The notes below the pieces were generated by a model. That model was given only the letters and a program-made list of their open reading frames with translations, did no database searches and was not told where the DNA came from. The position numbers were made by a program, and so were the translations under genes. Positions 54,466 through 63,754 of a stretch of DNA of 64,000 nt are shown here, piece after piece; within the stretch, counting starts at the first letter, position 1; each line of letters begins with the position of its first letter. The stretch is taken from NCBI GenBank assembly GCA_027493445.1, contig JAOSKU010000001.1:4479845-4543844 (forward strand). Reading direction: 5' to 3'. The stretch comes from Thermoleophilia bacterium (GTDB lineage: Bacteria > Actinomycetota > Thermoleophilia > RBG-16-64-13).

Positions 54466-56575
54466 CTAGGTCTCGCGCAGCAGCCGCATCCCCACAGCGT
54501 GACGATCACCGAGGCTCCCATGTCGGCCAGGATGGCAAGCCACAGCGTCAGCCAGCCGGGGAACACTGCGAGCACGGCCAGCAGCTTGATCCCCAGCGCG
54601 AACCCGATATTCTGCTTGATGGTGGCAAGGGCCCGCCGGGAGAGCCGCAGGGTGAAAGGCAACTGGGAGAGGTCGTCGGCGAGTAAAGCGACGTCCGCCG
54701 TCTCCAGGGCGGTGTCGGAGCCGGCGCCGCCCATGGCGATGCCCACGGTGGCGGCGGCCAGGGCAGGGGCGTCGTTGACGCCGTCGCCGACCATGGCTAC
54801 CCGGCCGTATTCGGCCAGCAGCTTCTCGACGGCCGCCAGCTTGTCTTGGGGGAGGAGCTCCGCCTCGTAGCGGTCCGCGCCCACCTGCTGAGCTACGGCG
54901 GCCGCGACCCGGCGGTTGTCACCCGTTAGGATGACGACGTGCTCGATGCCCGCTTCTCGAAGGTGCCTGACGGAATCGGCCACGCCCTCCCGCAGGCGAT
55001 CCGAGACGGTGATGAGACCGTAGGGCCCCTCCTCATTGCCTAGGAGCAGGACGGTCTCGCCCTCGGCCTCGAGATCCGCCACGTGTCCGGCAATCTCGGG
55101 TCCCACGGCGCTCCCGAAGCTCCGCAGGTTGCCGATGCGCACCCGGCGGTTGCCGATGAGGGCCGAGGCTCCCTCCCCGAAGGCGGCGGCGAAGCCGGCG
55201 GAGTAGGGGACGTCCACCCGTCGCTCGTGCGCGGCGGCCAGGATCGCGCAGGCAAGTGGGTGCTCGGAGTGGCTCTCCACCGCGGCCGCCTCCGCCAGAA
55301 TGCCGGCCGCTTCCCGGCCATCCAGGCCGATCACCCGCCTCACCACCGGCCGGCCCAGGGTCAGCGTGCCCGTCTTGTCCACGGCCAGGGCGCGCAGTGA
55401 TCCCATCTGCTCGAGGTAGGTGCCTCCCTTGATCAGCACGCCTCGGCGAGCCGCCCGAGAGATGGCGCTCACCACTGCGACGGGCGTGGAGACCACCAGG
55501 GCGCAGGGGCAACTCACCACGAGAAGGGCGAGAGCGCGGTAGATCCAAGGCTCCCACGGGCGACCCAGAAGGAGAGGAGGCCCCAGCGAGATGAGGACCG
55601 CCAGCCCGATGACCGCGGGCGTGTACACGCCCGCGAACCGCTCGACAAAGGCCTGCGACGGTGCCCGGTTGGCCTGGGCCTCTTCCACCAGATGGATGAC
55701 CCTGGCGATGGTCGTGTCCTCCACGCACTTGGTGACCTCGATCCGGAGGGCCCCCGAGGTGTTCAACGTGCCGGCGTAGACCTCGTCTCCCGCTGCCTTA
55801 TCTGCGGGAATGGACTCGCCGGTGATGGTGGCCTCGTCCACAGCGGAGGCGCCGGAAAGGACGGCTCCGTCCATGGCGATCTTCTCCCCGGGCCGGACGA
55901 GCATGACGTCGCCTACGGCGATGTCTTCTACCGGTACCTCGACGGTCCGCCCACCGCGTTCCACGCGGGCGCTTCGAGGAGCGATGTCCATGAGCTCACG
56001 GATCGAACGCCTCGCCCGCTCCAGCGACCAGGCTTCCAGCATCTCCGAGACGGCAAAGAGCATGGCCACCACGGCGGCTTCCTCGAGCTCCCCGATGGCC
56101 ACGGCTCCTACGATGGCGACGCTCATGAGCACCGCCATGTTGAAGTCAAGCCGGGGCACGGACCGGACCGCCTTGCGGAAGTTGCCCCAGCCCCCAACGG
56201 CGGCGGCGAGCAGGAAGAGGGGGTGCTGATGGATTCCGCCCCAAGGGCAAGCTGGGCGGCATGACCGAAGATGATGGCGCCCAAGGAGATGAACACCCGG
56301 CGCCTCTCCCAGTCGGCGCCCGCTCCGGCGCTGGCTCCCGGCTGGGGCGCGGCATCCGCGGGCAGCACCCGGTAGCCTTCGATGATGCCCTCTGCCTGGA
56401 TGGCCCGCGGGTCCGACTCGCCCTCCACCACCAGACGCCCGGTGACGACGTTCAGACGGGCCCCGGCGACACCGGGGAGGGCGGCCACGTTCTGCTGGAA
56501 CGTGGCCGCGCAGTCCAGTCAGGTGATGCCTTCGACCTGGTAGACGGTCCGTCGCGGCGGTGTCCCCGCGTTCAT
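54466..56575 (-). CDS. Zn/Cd-type P1B ATPase with UGA at the first Cys of its metal-binding motif (candidate selenoprotein)
   Basis: About 703 residues. From ATG 56575 (overlapping the ArsR stop) the frame reads VYQVEGIT, then UGA (56519-56521), then LDCAATFQQNVAALPGVAGA: an HMA domain in which CxxC has become UGA-xx-Cys. Downstream come TGES (ITGESIPAD), the CPC ion-site motif (VVSCPCALVVSTPVAVV), DKTGTLTLG and GDGVNDAPALAAA. The last membrane region has ADMGAS, the Asp of Zn/Cd/Pb pumps. Two homopolymer indels are corrected: 56239-56242, and 54490-54493, which gives the end VTLWGMRLLRET and stop at 54466. UGA is read as selenocysteine because of the stem-loop right after it. The alternative is initiation at GTG 56488 without a complete HMA domain, or a simple nonsense mutation. 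Confidence 0.75.
56481..56509 (-). promoter_or_regulatory. candidate bacterial SECIS stem-loop
   Basis: On the minus strand, nine bases after the in-frame UGA, GCGGCCACGTTC pairs perfectly with GAACGTGGCCGC around a five-base CAGCA loop. Bacterial SECIS elements are hairpins inside the reading frame with the apical loop roughly 16-37 bases after UGA; here it is 21. The usual G within the first two loop bases is not met (G is third), which lowers certainty. Confidence 0.55.
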
Positions 56576-56982
56576 GCGGCGTCCGAGTCGAGGAGGTGTT
56601 CCGCGGCTGCGGGCTCGGCCGGCACGGTGGGCTCGCCTTCGGCGGGTGCGCTCGCCCGGCCGCGCTTCTCGGCGAAGGCGAGCGCGGCCGAGACCACGGG
56701 TTCTGCATCATGATCGGCCAACCGGTAGAAGACCAGCCGTCCGTCCTTCCGGTACCGGGCCAGTCCGAGACGGTACAGGAGCCTCAGGTGGTAGGAGGCC
56801 ACAGCCTTGGACACCCCCGTGACGGCGGCCACGTCGCAGACGCACAGCTCCGCTTGGCTGAGCGCGTACATCACCTTGAGCCGGGTGTCGTCCGCCAGGG
56901 CGGCGAAGAGCTCGCCGGCTCCTTCCATACGATCGATGTTCTGCCGCACCCGCTCCACGATCTGCGAATGGACGAGATCCAC
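56572..56982 (-). CDS. ArsR/SmtB-family metal-sensing repressor (CadC-like)
   Basis: A 136-residue winged-helix repressor: LFAALADDTRLKVMYAL, the metal-binding ELCVCDVAAVTG (Cys-x-Cys in the recognition-helix region, as in CadC and ArsR), SKAVASYHLRLLYRLGLARY and KDGRLVFYRLAD. It likely releases the operator on Cd, Pb or Zn and controls the P-type ATPase, whose start overlaps its stop. The GTG start is uncertain. In the same frame just upstream are codons for ACPVCEV, a cysteine pair expected in this family, but no start codon precedes them. An ATG at 57005 would join if one base is missing. Confidence 0.88.
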   Translation of the reverse strand: MDLVHSQIVERVRQNIDRMEGAGELFAALADDTRLKVMYALSQAELCVCDVAAVTGVSKAVASYHLRLLYRLGLARYRKDGRLVFYRLADHDAEPVVSAALAFAEKRGRASAPAEGEPTVPAEPAAAEHLLDSDAA

Positions 56983-57045
56983 CTCACAGACCGGGCATGC
57001 GCCATTTCGCTCGCCGTCCGCCGCCGCCTCCCCTCAATTGCAAAT

Positions 57046-57062
57046 GAACAAATGACTGTTTG
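57046..57062 (-). promoter_or_regulatory. candidate ArsR-type operator
   Basis: An AT-rich imperfect palindrome, GAACAAATGACTGTTTG, lies just downstream of the -10 box and before the repressor gene, where CadC/SmtB-type repressors bind. Its base composition is unlike the surrounding sequence. Confidence 0.4.
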
Positions 57063-57091
57063 AATATACGCGATCACAGGGGCGGCCGCAA
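57063..57091 (-). promoter_or_regulatory. promoter of the arsR-P-type ATPase operon
   Basis: TTGCGG (57086-57091), a 17-base spacer and TATATT (57063-57068) on the minus strand, directly followed by the putative operator. Confidence 0.55.
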
Positions 57092-57242
57092 GGGACATGT
57101 GGCGTTGACGCCGGCGGCCTGCACGGCCGGCCGGCGTGCCCTCGAGGTTTGATTCCCGCCCTACACCGCTTGCCGGCGCATCGGAGGCTCGTGCGCCGGC
57201 AAAGCTCAGTGAGGCGCGCGGGTCTGGGTCGAGTGACCGCCG

Positions 57243-58925
57243 TCACTCGGAGGCGTCGTAGACGATCCTCCCCCCGACGATGGTGGTCACCACTCCGATG
57301 TTCTTGATCTCATGCGGGTCCACGGTCAAGATGTCGGCGTCGAGGACGCATAAGTCTGCCAGCTTGCCCGGTTCGATGGAGCCCTTGATGTCATCCATGT
57401 GGTCCTGCCAGGCCCCGTTGATGGTGTAGGCGCGGATGGCGTCCTCGAGGCTCAAGCACTCACCCGGCCCGCTCACCTTGCCCGAGCCCATCCCTTCTCG
57501 CAGCACCATGGCCTGCACGCCCTCGCGCCAGTTGGGGTACGTCACCGGCATGTCCGAGCTCGCGATGAGTCGCACGCCCGCCCGGACCGTGGTGCCGAAG
57601 GGCCAGTCGCGCAGGGCCCGCTCATGGCCCAGCCAGATGTGGATGCTGTCAGCCATGAGAGACATGATCGTGGGCTGCATGTTCAGGCCCACGCCCAGGG
57701 CGGCCGCCCGGGCGAAGTCCTTCTGGACGACCTGGTCGGCGTGGATGATGTAGGGGCGGCCCTCGCGGACGCGCGAACCGTCGGCGGCGGCCGCCTCCAG
57801 CGCATCGAGGGCCACGCTCACCGCGCGATCGCCCGTGGCGTGCACGCCCACCTGGAGGCCTCTTCGGCAAACATCGCGAATCATGGAGGCGAGTTGCCCC
57901 CGCTTCTCCTCCTCGCTCGCGCCGGGGATGGCGAACTCTCCCAAGCCACCGTCGACGTACTCCTCCCACATGGCCGAGGTCTTGGTCATGGGGACGCCGT
58001 CGGCGAAGATCTTCACTCCCGGAAAGCGCAGCCATTTTGGGTCCAGGCCGTCGGGCCAATGGTAGGTTTCCAGGCCTCGCCCCAGGTCGGCGTGAGACAG
58101 CGCGCCGTACTCGCCGAAGAGGGCGAGCACGGTCACGCGGGCGTTGAGGTTCCCCTCCCGGTGGAGATCCTGGTACACCTCCGCGCACTCGTGGCCCAGG
58201 AGCCCGCCCGAATAGGTGTCTCCTCCCGGACCGAGGGCCGATTCGGTGTAGCTGGTGATGCCGTTCGCGTTCATGATCTTCATGGCGGAGAGAATAGCCG
58301 CCCGCTTCTCCGCCTTTGTCAGGAGCGGGACGACCTTCATGATGTGACCCATGGCGGCGAACTCCCGGAACATCCCCGTGGGCTCGCCCGTCGCCGGGTC
58401 TCGGTCGATGAACCCTCCCTCCGGATCGGGCGTGTCCTTGGTCACCCCAGCGAGCTCGAGGGCCTTGCTGTTCACCCACAGGTTGTGGGCGGAGAAGTCG
58501 GTGAGAGCCAGGGGGTGGTCGGGACTGACAGAGTCGAGGTCCCAGCGGGTGGGATTCGCAAGGAGGGTCGAATCCCAGCCGTAGCCCCGTATCCAGGTAC
58601 CGGGCGGCGTCGTGTCCACCCAGGTCTTGATCTCCTCGGCCACGAGGGCGACGCTGTTGACGCGCGGCGCGTAGAGATCCGCCGCGAGCGGGGGCCGCGT
58701 TCCACCGAACATCGCCGGATGACCGTGAGCGTCGTTGACTCCGGGGAGGATCGTCCGCCCTTCCAGGTCCATGACCCGCGTATCCGGTCCGATGAGGGCC
58801 TCGATCTCAGTGTTCGAGCCAACGGCCACGATCGTGTCGCCGACGACCGCGATCGCCTCGCGCACGCTGAAATCCCCGTCGACGGTCACCACCTTCGCGT
58901 TCTTGATGACCAGGCTTGCCGCCAT
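57243..58925 (-). CDS. amidohydrolase, YtcJ-like (Amidohydro_3)
   Basis: A 560-residue amidohydrolase: composite beta-sandwich start (LVIKNAKVVTVDGDFSVREA), ILPGVNDAHGHPAMFG with the H-x-H metal ligands, VGVHATGDRAVSVALDAL, IIHADQV and LIASSDMPVTYPNWREGV. YtcJ-like enzymes hydrolyse amide bonds of varied compounds and formamides. AAGGAGGAAGC before ATG 58925. It is adjacent to the LIV-type importer on the same strand; the imported compound may be its substrate, which would make the importer an amide or peptide transporter. Confidence 0.87.
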   Translation of the reverse strand: MAASLVIKNAKVVTVDGDFSVREAIAVVGDTIVAVGSNTEIEALIGPDTRVMDLEGRTILPGVNDAHGHPAMFGGTRPPLAADLYAPRVNSVALVAEEIKTWVDTTPPGTWIRGYGWDSTLLANPTRWDLDSVSPDHPLALTDFSAHNLWVNSKALELAGVTKDTPDPEGGFIDRDPATGEPTGMFREFAAMGHIMKVVPLLTKAEKRAAILSAMKIMNANGITSYTESALGPGGDTYSGGLLGHECAEVYQDLHREGNLNARVTVLALFGEYGALSHADLGRGLETYHWPDGLDPKWLRFPGVKIFADGVPMTKTSAMWEEYVDGGLGEFAIPGASEEEKRGQLASMIRDVCRRGLQVGVHATGDRAVSVALDALEAAAADGSRVREGRPYIIHADQVVQKDFARAAALGVGLNMQPTIMSLMADSIHIWLGHERALRDWPFGTTVRAGVRLIASSDMPVTYPNWREGVQAMVLREGMGSGKVSGPGECLSLEDAIRAYTINGAWQDHMDDIKGSIEPGKLADLCVLDADILTVDPHEIKNIGVVTTIVGGRIVYDASE

Positions 58926-58947
58926 GCTTCCTCCTTGTGTCTTGACG

Positions 58948-59655
58948 TTACCGGCCGAGATACGCCCGCTTCACGTGCTCGCTCGCCAGGAGCTCGTCCG
59001 CTCTGCCCTCCAGGACGGTGACCCCCCGCTCGAGCACATATCCTCTCTGGGAGACGCCCAGTGCCAGGCGCGCGTTCTGCTCCACGAGCAGCACGCCCAT
59101 GCCGCGGGTGGTCAGGTGGCTGATCATCTGCGCGATCTCAGAGACCATCTTCGGGGAAAGGCCGAGCGAGGGCTCATCCAGAAGCAGCACCTTCGGGCGG
59201 CCCATGAGTGCGCGACAGATGGCGAGCATCTGCTGCTCGCCCCCGCTGAGCGTCCAGGCCCGTTGTCCGCGCCGTTCGCCCAGCACCGGGAAGTGGCTGA
59301 TAAGCTCCTCCTCGTCCTTGCGCACCCCAGCCTTGTCCTTCCGCAAGAACGCGCCGAGGGCCAGGTTCTCGGCTACCGTCATGTAGGGGAAGAGGTTCTT
59401 GCCCTCGGGAACGTGGCCTATGCCCAGGCCCACGCGCGCGTGGGCCGGCAGGTGCTGGACCGGTTCGCCGTCGAGAAGGATGCTGCCCGCGCTGAGGTTC
59501 TCGAGACCGGAGATGGCCCGGAGGGTCGTGGTCTTGCCGGCTCCATTGTTGCCGAGCAGGGCGACGATCTCGCCCTCTTCCACGGTAAAGGAAGCGCCTC
59601 GTACGGCCTCCGCCGTGCCGTAGTGCACATGCAGGTCACAGGCCGAAAGCGCCAT
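58948..59655 (-). CDS. livF: LIV-type ABC importer ATPase LivF (second system)
   Basis: A 235-residue ATPase with Walker A LLGNNGAGKTTTLRA, IGHVPEGKNLFPYMTV, signature TLSGGEQQMLAICRAL and Walker B VLLLDEPSLGLSP. ATG 59655 with AAGGGACC upstream is preferred to 59679. It overlaps the livG end by 20 bases. Confidence 0.93.
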   Translation of the reverse strand: MALSACDLHVHYGTAEAVRGASFTVEEGEIVALLGNNGAGKTTTLRAISGLENLSAGSILLDGEPVQHLPAHARVGLGIGHVPEGKNLFPYMTVAENLALGAFLRKDKAGVRKDEEELISHFPVLGERRGQRAWTLSGGEQQMLAICRALMGRPKVLLLDEPSLGLSPKMVSEIAQMISHLTTRGMGVLLVEQNARLALGVSQRGYVLERGVTVLEGRADELLASEHVKRAYLGR

Positions 59656-60414
59656 TGGTCCCTTCTCCCAGGTACGCATCGATGACCGCCGGGTCCTCGG
59701 CCACCTCGGCCGGTGATCCGTAGGCCAGGCGTCTCCCGAAGTGCAGCACGCAGATACGGTCGCAGAGGCTCATCACCGCTTCCATGTTGTGTTCGACCAG
59801 GACGAAAGTCGTGCCCCGGTCACGGCGCAGAGTGCCGATGAGAGCGAGCATGGCCGAGGTCTCCTCGGCGTTCATGCCCGTGAGGGGCTCGTCCAGCAGG
59901 AGCACCCGCGGCCGGCTGGCCAGAGTGATGGCCAGGCCGAGCAGTCGCTTCTTCCCGTGAGGGAGGCTCGTGGCGGGCGCGTCGGCATCGCCGGCCAATC
60001 CCACGAAGTCGAGTACGTCCCAGACTTCGGCGGCCACGGCCTGATGGCGCCCCCAGGACACCGCGCGCGCGACCGCCTTGGGGCCGAAACCTACCGCCTG
60101 CAGGTGCGCTCCTATCTGCACGCTGTCGAAGACGGTGCAGCTGCCGAACAGCATGTTCTGCTGGAACATGCGGGCGAGGCCCCGACGGGCGCGGTGATTG
60201 GGGGACTTCCGGTGATGTCCTCGCCTTCCAGGACAACCTGCCCCCGGCTGGGGGACAGGAAGCCGCTCATCACACCGAGCGCCGTGCTCTTTCCGGCTCC
60301 GTTCGGCCCGATGAGGCCCAGGATCTCTCCGGGCTCGACGGAAAGATCCAGGCCGTCGAGAGCGGCCAGCCCGCCGAACCACTTGGAGAGGTCACGAGCT
60401 TCGAGCGCCGGCAT
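59636..60414 (-). CDS. livG: LIV-type ABC importer ATPase LivG (second system, single-base frameshift)
   Basis: About 259 residues after restoring one base in the run at 60200-60204, giving ITGSPPNHRARRGLARMFQ, the conserved LivG helical loop. Walker A is LIGPNGAGKSTALGV, signature region LPHGKKRLLGLAITLA, Walker B VLLLDEPLTGMNAEE. ATG 60414 with AAGGAGGCGG upstream; overlaps the livM end. Confidence 0.87.
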
Positions 60415-61417
60415 GTTCCGCCTCCTTCGTTCGAGTTCGAGGTGTGGGCGGCCGGACGCGGCGCCAGTGCTCGGACGCCAGGCCGACGATGCCGTTGGGC
60501 ATGAAGACGGTCACCAGGATGGCCAGGGTCCCCACCACGATGGGTTGGTACTCCTGGGCGAAGCCGGCCACTTGCGCCACCACCGTGAGCAAGGTTGCGC
60601 CCACTGCGGGCCCCAGGAACGGCCCTTCACCACCCACCACCAGGTAGACGATCAGGTACATGGACATGAGGGCACCGAAGCGGGAGGTGGCCTCCGCGTC
60701 CAGTCCACGCTGGGCGTGGGCGTACAAGGCCCCGGCCAACCCGGCGAAGAAGCAGGCGATAACGAAGTTGGCGATCTTGTAGGCCATGACCGGGACGCCC
60801 ACTGCTTGGGCCAAGGGCTCGGCATCCTTGATGGAGCGCCACTTCAAACCGAGATCGCTGCGCTCCAGGGCATACAGGACGGCCAGGCTCAGCACCACCA
60901 CGACCAGGGCCAGATAGTAGTAGCCGGTGACCCGACCGAGCTCCACCGTGCCGATCAGGGGCACGCCGACCGACCCCGGCCCGGGGATGCCGGTGAGGCC
61001 GAGCTGGCCTCCGGTGACGCCCTTCCAGTTGTACGCGACCAGCCGGACCGTCTCCGCGGCAAGGAGCGTGAGTATCGCGAAGTAGATGCCGGCCACCCGC
61101 AGAAAGGGGTAGGCGACAAGCAGCCCTACCAGTGCGGAAACCAGGGCCGCAAGCGGGATGGTGCCCCAGAGGGGCCAACCTGCGTGGATGCTGAGCAGGG
61201 CAGACGTGTACGCACCCACGAGCATGAAGCCCACATGTCCCAGGGATATGCGTCCGATGAGAAACATGGTGCGCAGGCTGCTCGCAAGCAGGACGTTGAT
61301 GACCACAGTCGTGAAGATGGTGAACCAGTAGGCGCTGCCCAGGACGTTGGGCGCGACGGCCATCGCCCCGACCAGAACGACCACTCCCGCTGCAGTGGCC
61401 ACTCGCCTACCGTCCAT
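60392..61417 (-). CDS. livM: LIV-type ABC importer permease LivM (second system)
   Basis: A 341-residue permease with about ten membrane segments, FLIGRISLGHVGFMLVGAY near residue 60, and the coupling loop RSIKDAEPLAQAVGVPVMAY. The start overlaps the livH end by 11 bases. Confidence 0.92.
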   Translation of the reverse strand: MDGRRVATAAGVVVLVGAMAVAPNVLGSAYWFTIFTTVVINVLLASSLRTMFLIGRISLGHVGFMLVGAYTSALLSIHAGWPLWGTIPLAALVSALVGLLVAYPFLRVAGIYFAILTLLAAETVRLVAYNWKGVTGGQLGLTGIPGPGSVGVPLIGTVELGRVTGYYYLALVVVVLSLAVLYALERSDLGLKWRSIKDAEPLAQAVGVPVMAYKIANFVIACFFAGLAGALYAHAQRGLDAEATSRFGALMSMYLIVYLVVGGEGPFLGPAVGATLLTVVAQVAGFAQEYQPIVVGTLAILVTVFMPNGIVGLASEHWRRVRPPTPRTRTKEAEHAGARSS

Positions 61418-62270
61418 AGCCCCAGAGCCCAGTAGGCCTGACGAGCAGAACGGCCATGACGACGAGCAGGGGGAGTATCGAGGCCCAGCCCGCGCCCAGC
61501 ACCACCGGCGCCAGGCCGTCTAGCAGTCCCAGGAAGATGCCGCCCACCACCACGCCCGGCACGCTCCCCAGACCTCCCAGGACGATGATGACCAGCCCCT
61601 TGACCAGGGGCTGCACGCCCATGTAGGGGGTCAGCTGGAAAACCGACCCCGCCAACGCTCCTCCCGCCGCGGCCAGGGCGCTGGCGGTGAACATGCTGAG
61701 ACCGCCCATCAGCTTGAGGTTGATACCCTGCAACTGGGCGCCCTCCGGGCTCTGCACGCTCGCCACCATGGCCTGCCCGTAACGGTGCTTCTTCAGGGCT
61801 GCATAGAGGGCGACCACGAGCGCGAGGGCGACGGCCACCACGACCAGGCGATCCTTGGGCACCGGGCTTCCGAACAAGGAGAGGCCGCCTTCGGCCAGGC
61901 GTGGGAGGGAGCGCTGCGTGATGCCGAAGGTGACCACCACGGCGCTCTGAAGGATCAGCGTGAGCCCCACGCTGATGATGATGGGGTTGACCATCTGCCC
62001 GGTGTAGCGTCTGAAGAGGCCGATGTAGAGCAGGAGGCCGAAGGCCCCGACGACCACCATGGCGAGGATGATGGATAGGAAGAGGTTGAGGTGGAGGCTC
62101 GCGGTGAGTAGATATACGACGTAACCGCCCAGCATGTAGAGCTCGCCGTGAGCGAACTGCATGATTCGGGTGATGCCGAAGATGAGGCTCAAACCCAATG
62201 CCATGAGGATGTAGAGCCAGCCAAGGGCAAAACCATTGACGAAGCTCTGCCAGATGAGCTGGGGCGTCAT
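61407..62270 (-). CDS. livH: LIV-type ABC importer permease LivH (second system)
   Basis: A 287-residue permease: IFGITRIMQFAHGELYMLGG near residue 30 and the coupling loop ASVQSPEGAQLQGINLKLMG. ATG 62270 is chosen at the start of conserved sequence, with GAGGT ten bases upstream. It is separated from livK by a large hairpin. Confidence 0.92.
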   Translation of the reverse strand: MTPQLIWQSFVNGFALGWLYILMALGLSLIFGITRIMQFAHGELYMLGGYVVYLLTASLHLNLFLSIILAMVVVGAFGLLLYIGLFRRYTGQMVNPIIISVGLTLILQSAVVVTFGITQRSLPRLAEGGLSLFGSPVPKDRLVVVAVALALVVALYAALKKHRYGQAMVASVQSPEGAQLQGINLKLMGGLSMFTASALAAAGGALAGSVFQLTPYMGVQPLVKGLVIIVLGGLGSVPGVVVGGIFLGLLDGLAPVVLGAGWASILPLLVVMAVLLVRPTGLWGYGR

Positions 62271-62317
62271 GTCTGTGGTTACCTCGCGGTTCGTTCTGTG
62301 AGCTGCGGTCGGCTTGC

Positions 62318-62354
62318 GTGGCGCCCTCGCCCGGGCCCCGGGCGAGGGCGCCAC
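62318..62354 (-). terminator. perfect hairpin between livK and livH
   Basis: An 18-bp perfect inverted repeat around one central base (37 bases in all) starts 22 bases after the livK stop and ends 48 bases before livH. With no T-run it probably acts as a partial terminator or mRNA-stabilising structure that keeps binding-protein mRNA more abundant than permease mRNA. Confidence 0.65.
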
Positions 62355-62375
62355 GATCCAGTGGGGGTGGCAGCT

Positions 62376-63641
62376 CTACTCGGCGATGGGCACCAGACCG
62401 ATCAGCTCCGGCTTGCCATTCATGAGGCGGACCACCGACACCGGGCGGTAGAGCACCCGGTTCGTGCCGTAGGCCTTGGCGCCGCCGATGCGCCCGGGCC
62501 CGTAGGTGGTTTGCAGGCTTCCTTCGGCGGTCATGCTGTCGAGGACGGTGTCGACCTTCTCCGGATCCGCGCTACCGGCCTTCTGCATGAGCTGAACCAG
62601 CGTCCAGAGCTGATCGTAGCCGATCAGCTGGTCGGACTCGAACTCCCCGTACTTCGCTACGGAGGCGTCGCGAACGGCCGCCATCTCAGGCGTGGGGTTC
62701 GTCATGTCCATGCCGTTGACGATCACGTCGGTGGAGGCGGCTTCGCCAGCGGTGTTCACAAAAAACTCCGGGGCCAGGGGGCTGGTGGAGATGAAGACTC
62801 CTTTGAAGCCCAGGTCGCGGGCCGCCCGCAGCTGAGCGTCGGCCTGGCCGCTCACCAGGGCGACGATCACGTCGGGGTTCGACGCCAGGGCTTTGGAGTA
62901 CGTGGGCACGAAGTCGGTGGCTCCGAACTCGAAGGAGAAGGAACCGGTGATCTCCAGGCCCTTGGCCTGGCTGATCTTCGTGACGTCTTCGATCAGCGGC
63001 TCGTACCCGATGTTCGGGTAGACGATGGCCAGTCTCTTGGCGTCCGGGTACGTCGTGACCAGGTAGTCGATGTCGGGCACGTTGGTGTCCTGAGGAGAGA
63101 TGGCCAGCCGTACCTGGAGCGGCTTGTCGGCCTTGACGTCCGTGGGTGTGAAGGGGATGTTCACCCACGAGAGGATGTGCATGACCTTGTCGGGGGCGGT
63201 CGAGGTCACCTGGTAGATCGCGTCGCTTGCGGGTTCCAGGATCTCCCCGGCCACGAAGGCGACCTCGTCTTCGTAGACGAGCTTCTTCGCGGCCGTTCCG
63301 GCCGCCTCGGGGCTGCCTTTGCCGTCCTCCGAGATGACGTCGATGAGGTACGTCGTGTCGCCTATCTGGATCCCACCCTCCTGGTTCACTTTGTCGGCAT
63401 AGAGTTCGTAGCCGCGCTTGAAGGCCAGGCCCACCACGCTGATGGGACCCGACATGGGTTCGATGAGGCCGATCTTCAGATGTTCGACTTCGGCTGCGGG
63501 AGGAGCCGTGCTCTCCGTGACCGCGGCCGTGGTCGATGTGTCGTCTGTGGATTCGCCGCACGCGCCCACCGCCAGCGCCAGCGCGAGCAAGGCGGCAGCG
63601 AGCACGATGGCGCCGGTGGAACGCTTCTTGATGGTTGTCAT
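62376..63641 (-). CDS. livK: LIV/amide-type ABC importer solute-binding lipoprotein (second system)
   Basis: A 421-residue Periplasmic_BP_6 lipoprotein. The signal peptide ends in LAVGACGE; a Thr/Ala/Pro-rich linker follows; the binding fold starts LKIGLIEPMSGPISVVGLAF. ATG 63641 follows GGGGGGATC. It heads a K-H-M-G-F operon next to an amidohydrolase. It is clearly distinct from the first livK and uses a standard Sec lipoprotein signal without a twin-arginine motif. Confidence 0.9.
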   Translation of the reverse strand: MTTIKKRSTGAIVLAAALLALALAVGACGESTDDTSTTAAVTESTAPPAAEVEHLKIGLIEPMSGPISVVGLAFKRGYELYADKVNQEGGIQIGDTTYLIDVISEDGKGSPEAAGTAAKKLVYEDEVAFVAGEILEPASDAIYQVTSTAPDKVMHILSWVNIPFTPTDVKADKPLQVRLAISPQDTNVPDIDYLVTTYPDAKRLAIVYPNIGYEPLIEDVTKISQAKGLEITGSFSFEFGATDFVPTYSKALASNPDVIVALVSGQADAQLRAARDLGFKGVFISTSPLAPEFFVNTAGEAASTDVIVNGMDMTNPTPEMAAVRDASVAKYGEFESDQLIGYDQLWTLVQLMQKAGSADPEKVDTVLDSMTAEGSLQTTYGPGRIGGAKAYGTNRVLYRPVSVVRLMNGKPELIGLVPIAE

Positions 63642-63708
63642 GATCCCCCCTACGGTTGTCCAACCCCGGATGGCGGCCTGTCTTTCCAGTCGAAGCCGCC
63701 GTTTCAGC

Positions 63709-63737
63709 ATTGGAACAGACCCGCAGGAAGACCGCAA
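63709..63737 (-). promoter_or_regulatory. promoter of the second LIV operon
   Basis: TTGCGG (63732-63737), a 17-base spacer and TCCAAT (63709-63714) on the minus strand, about 68 bases before the livK start. Confidence 0.5.
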
Positions 63738-63754
63738 TTACCCAAAAGTGGAAT

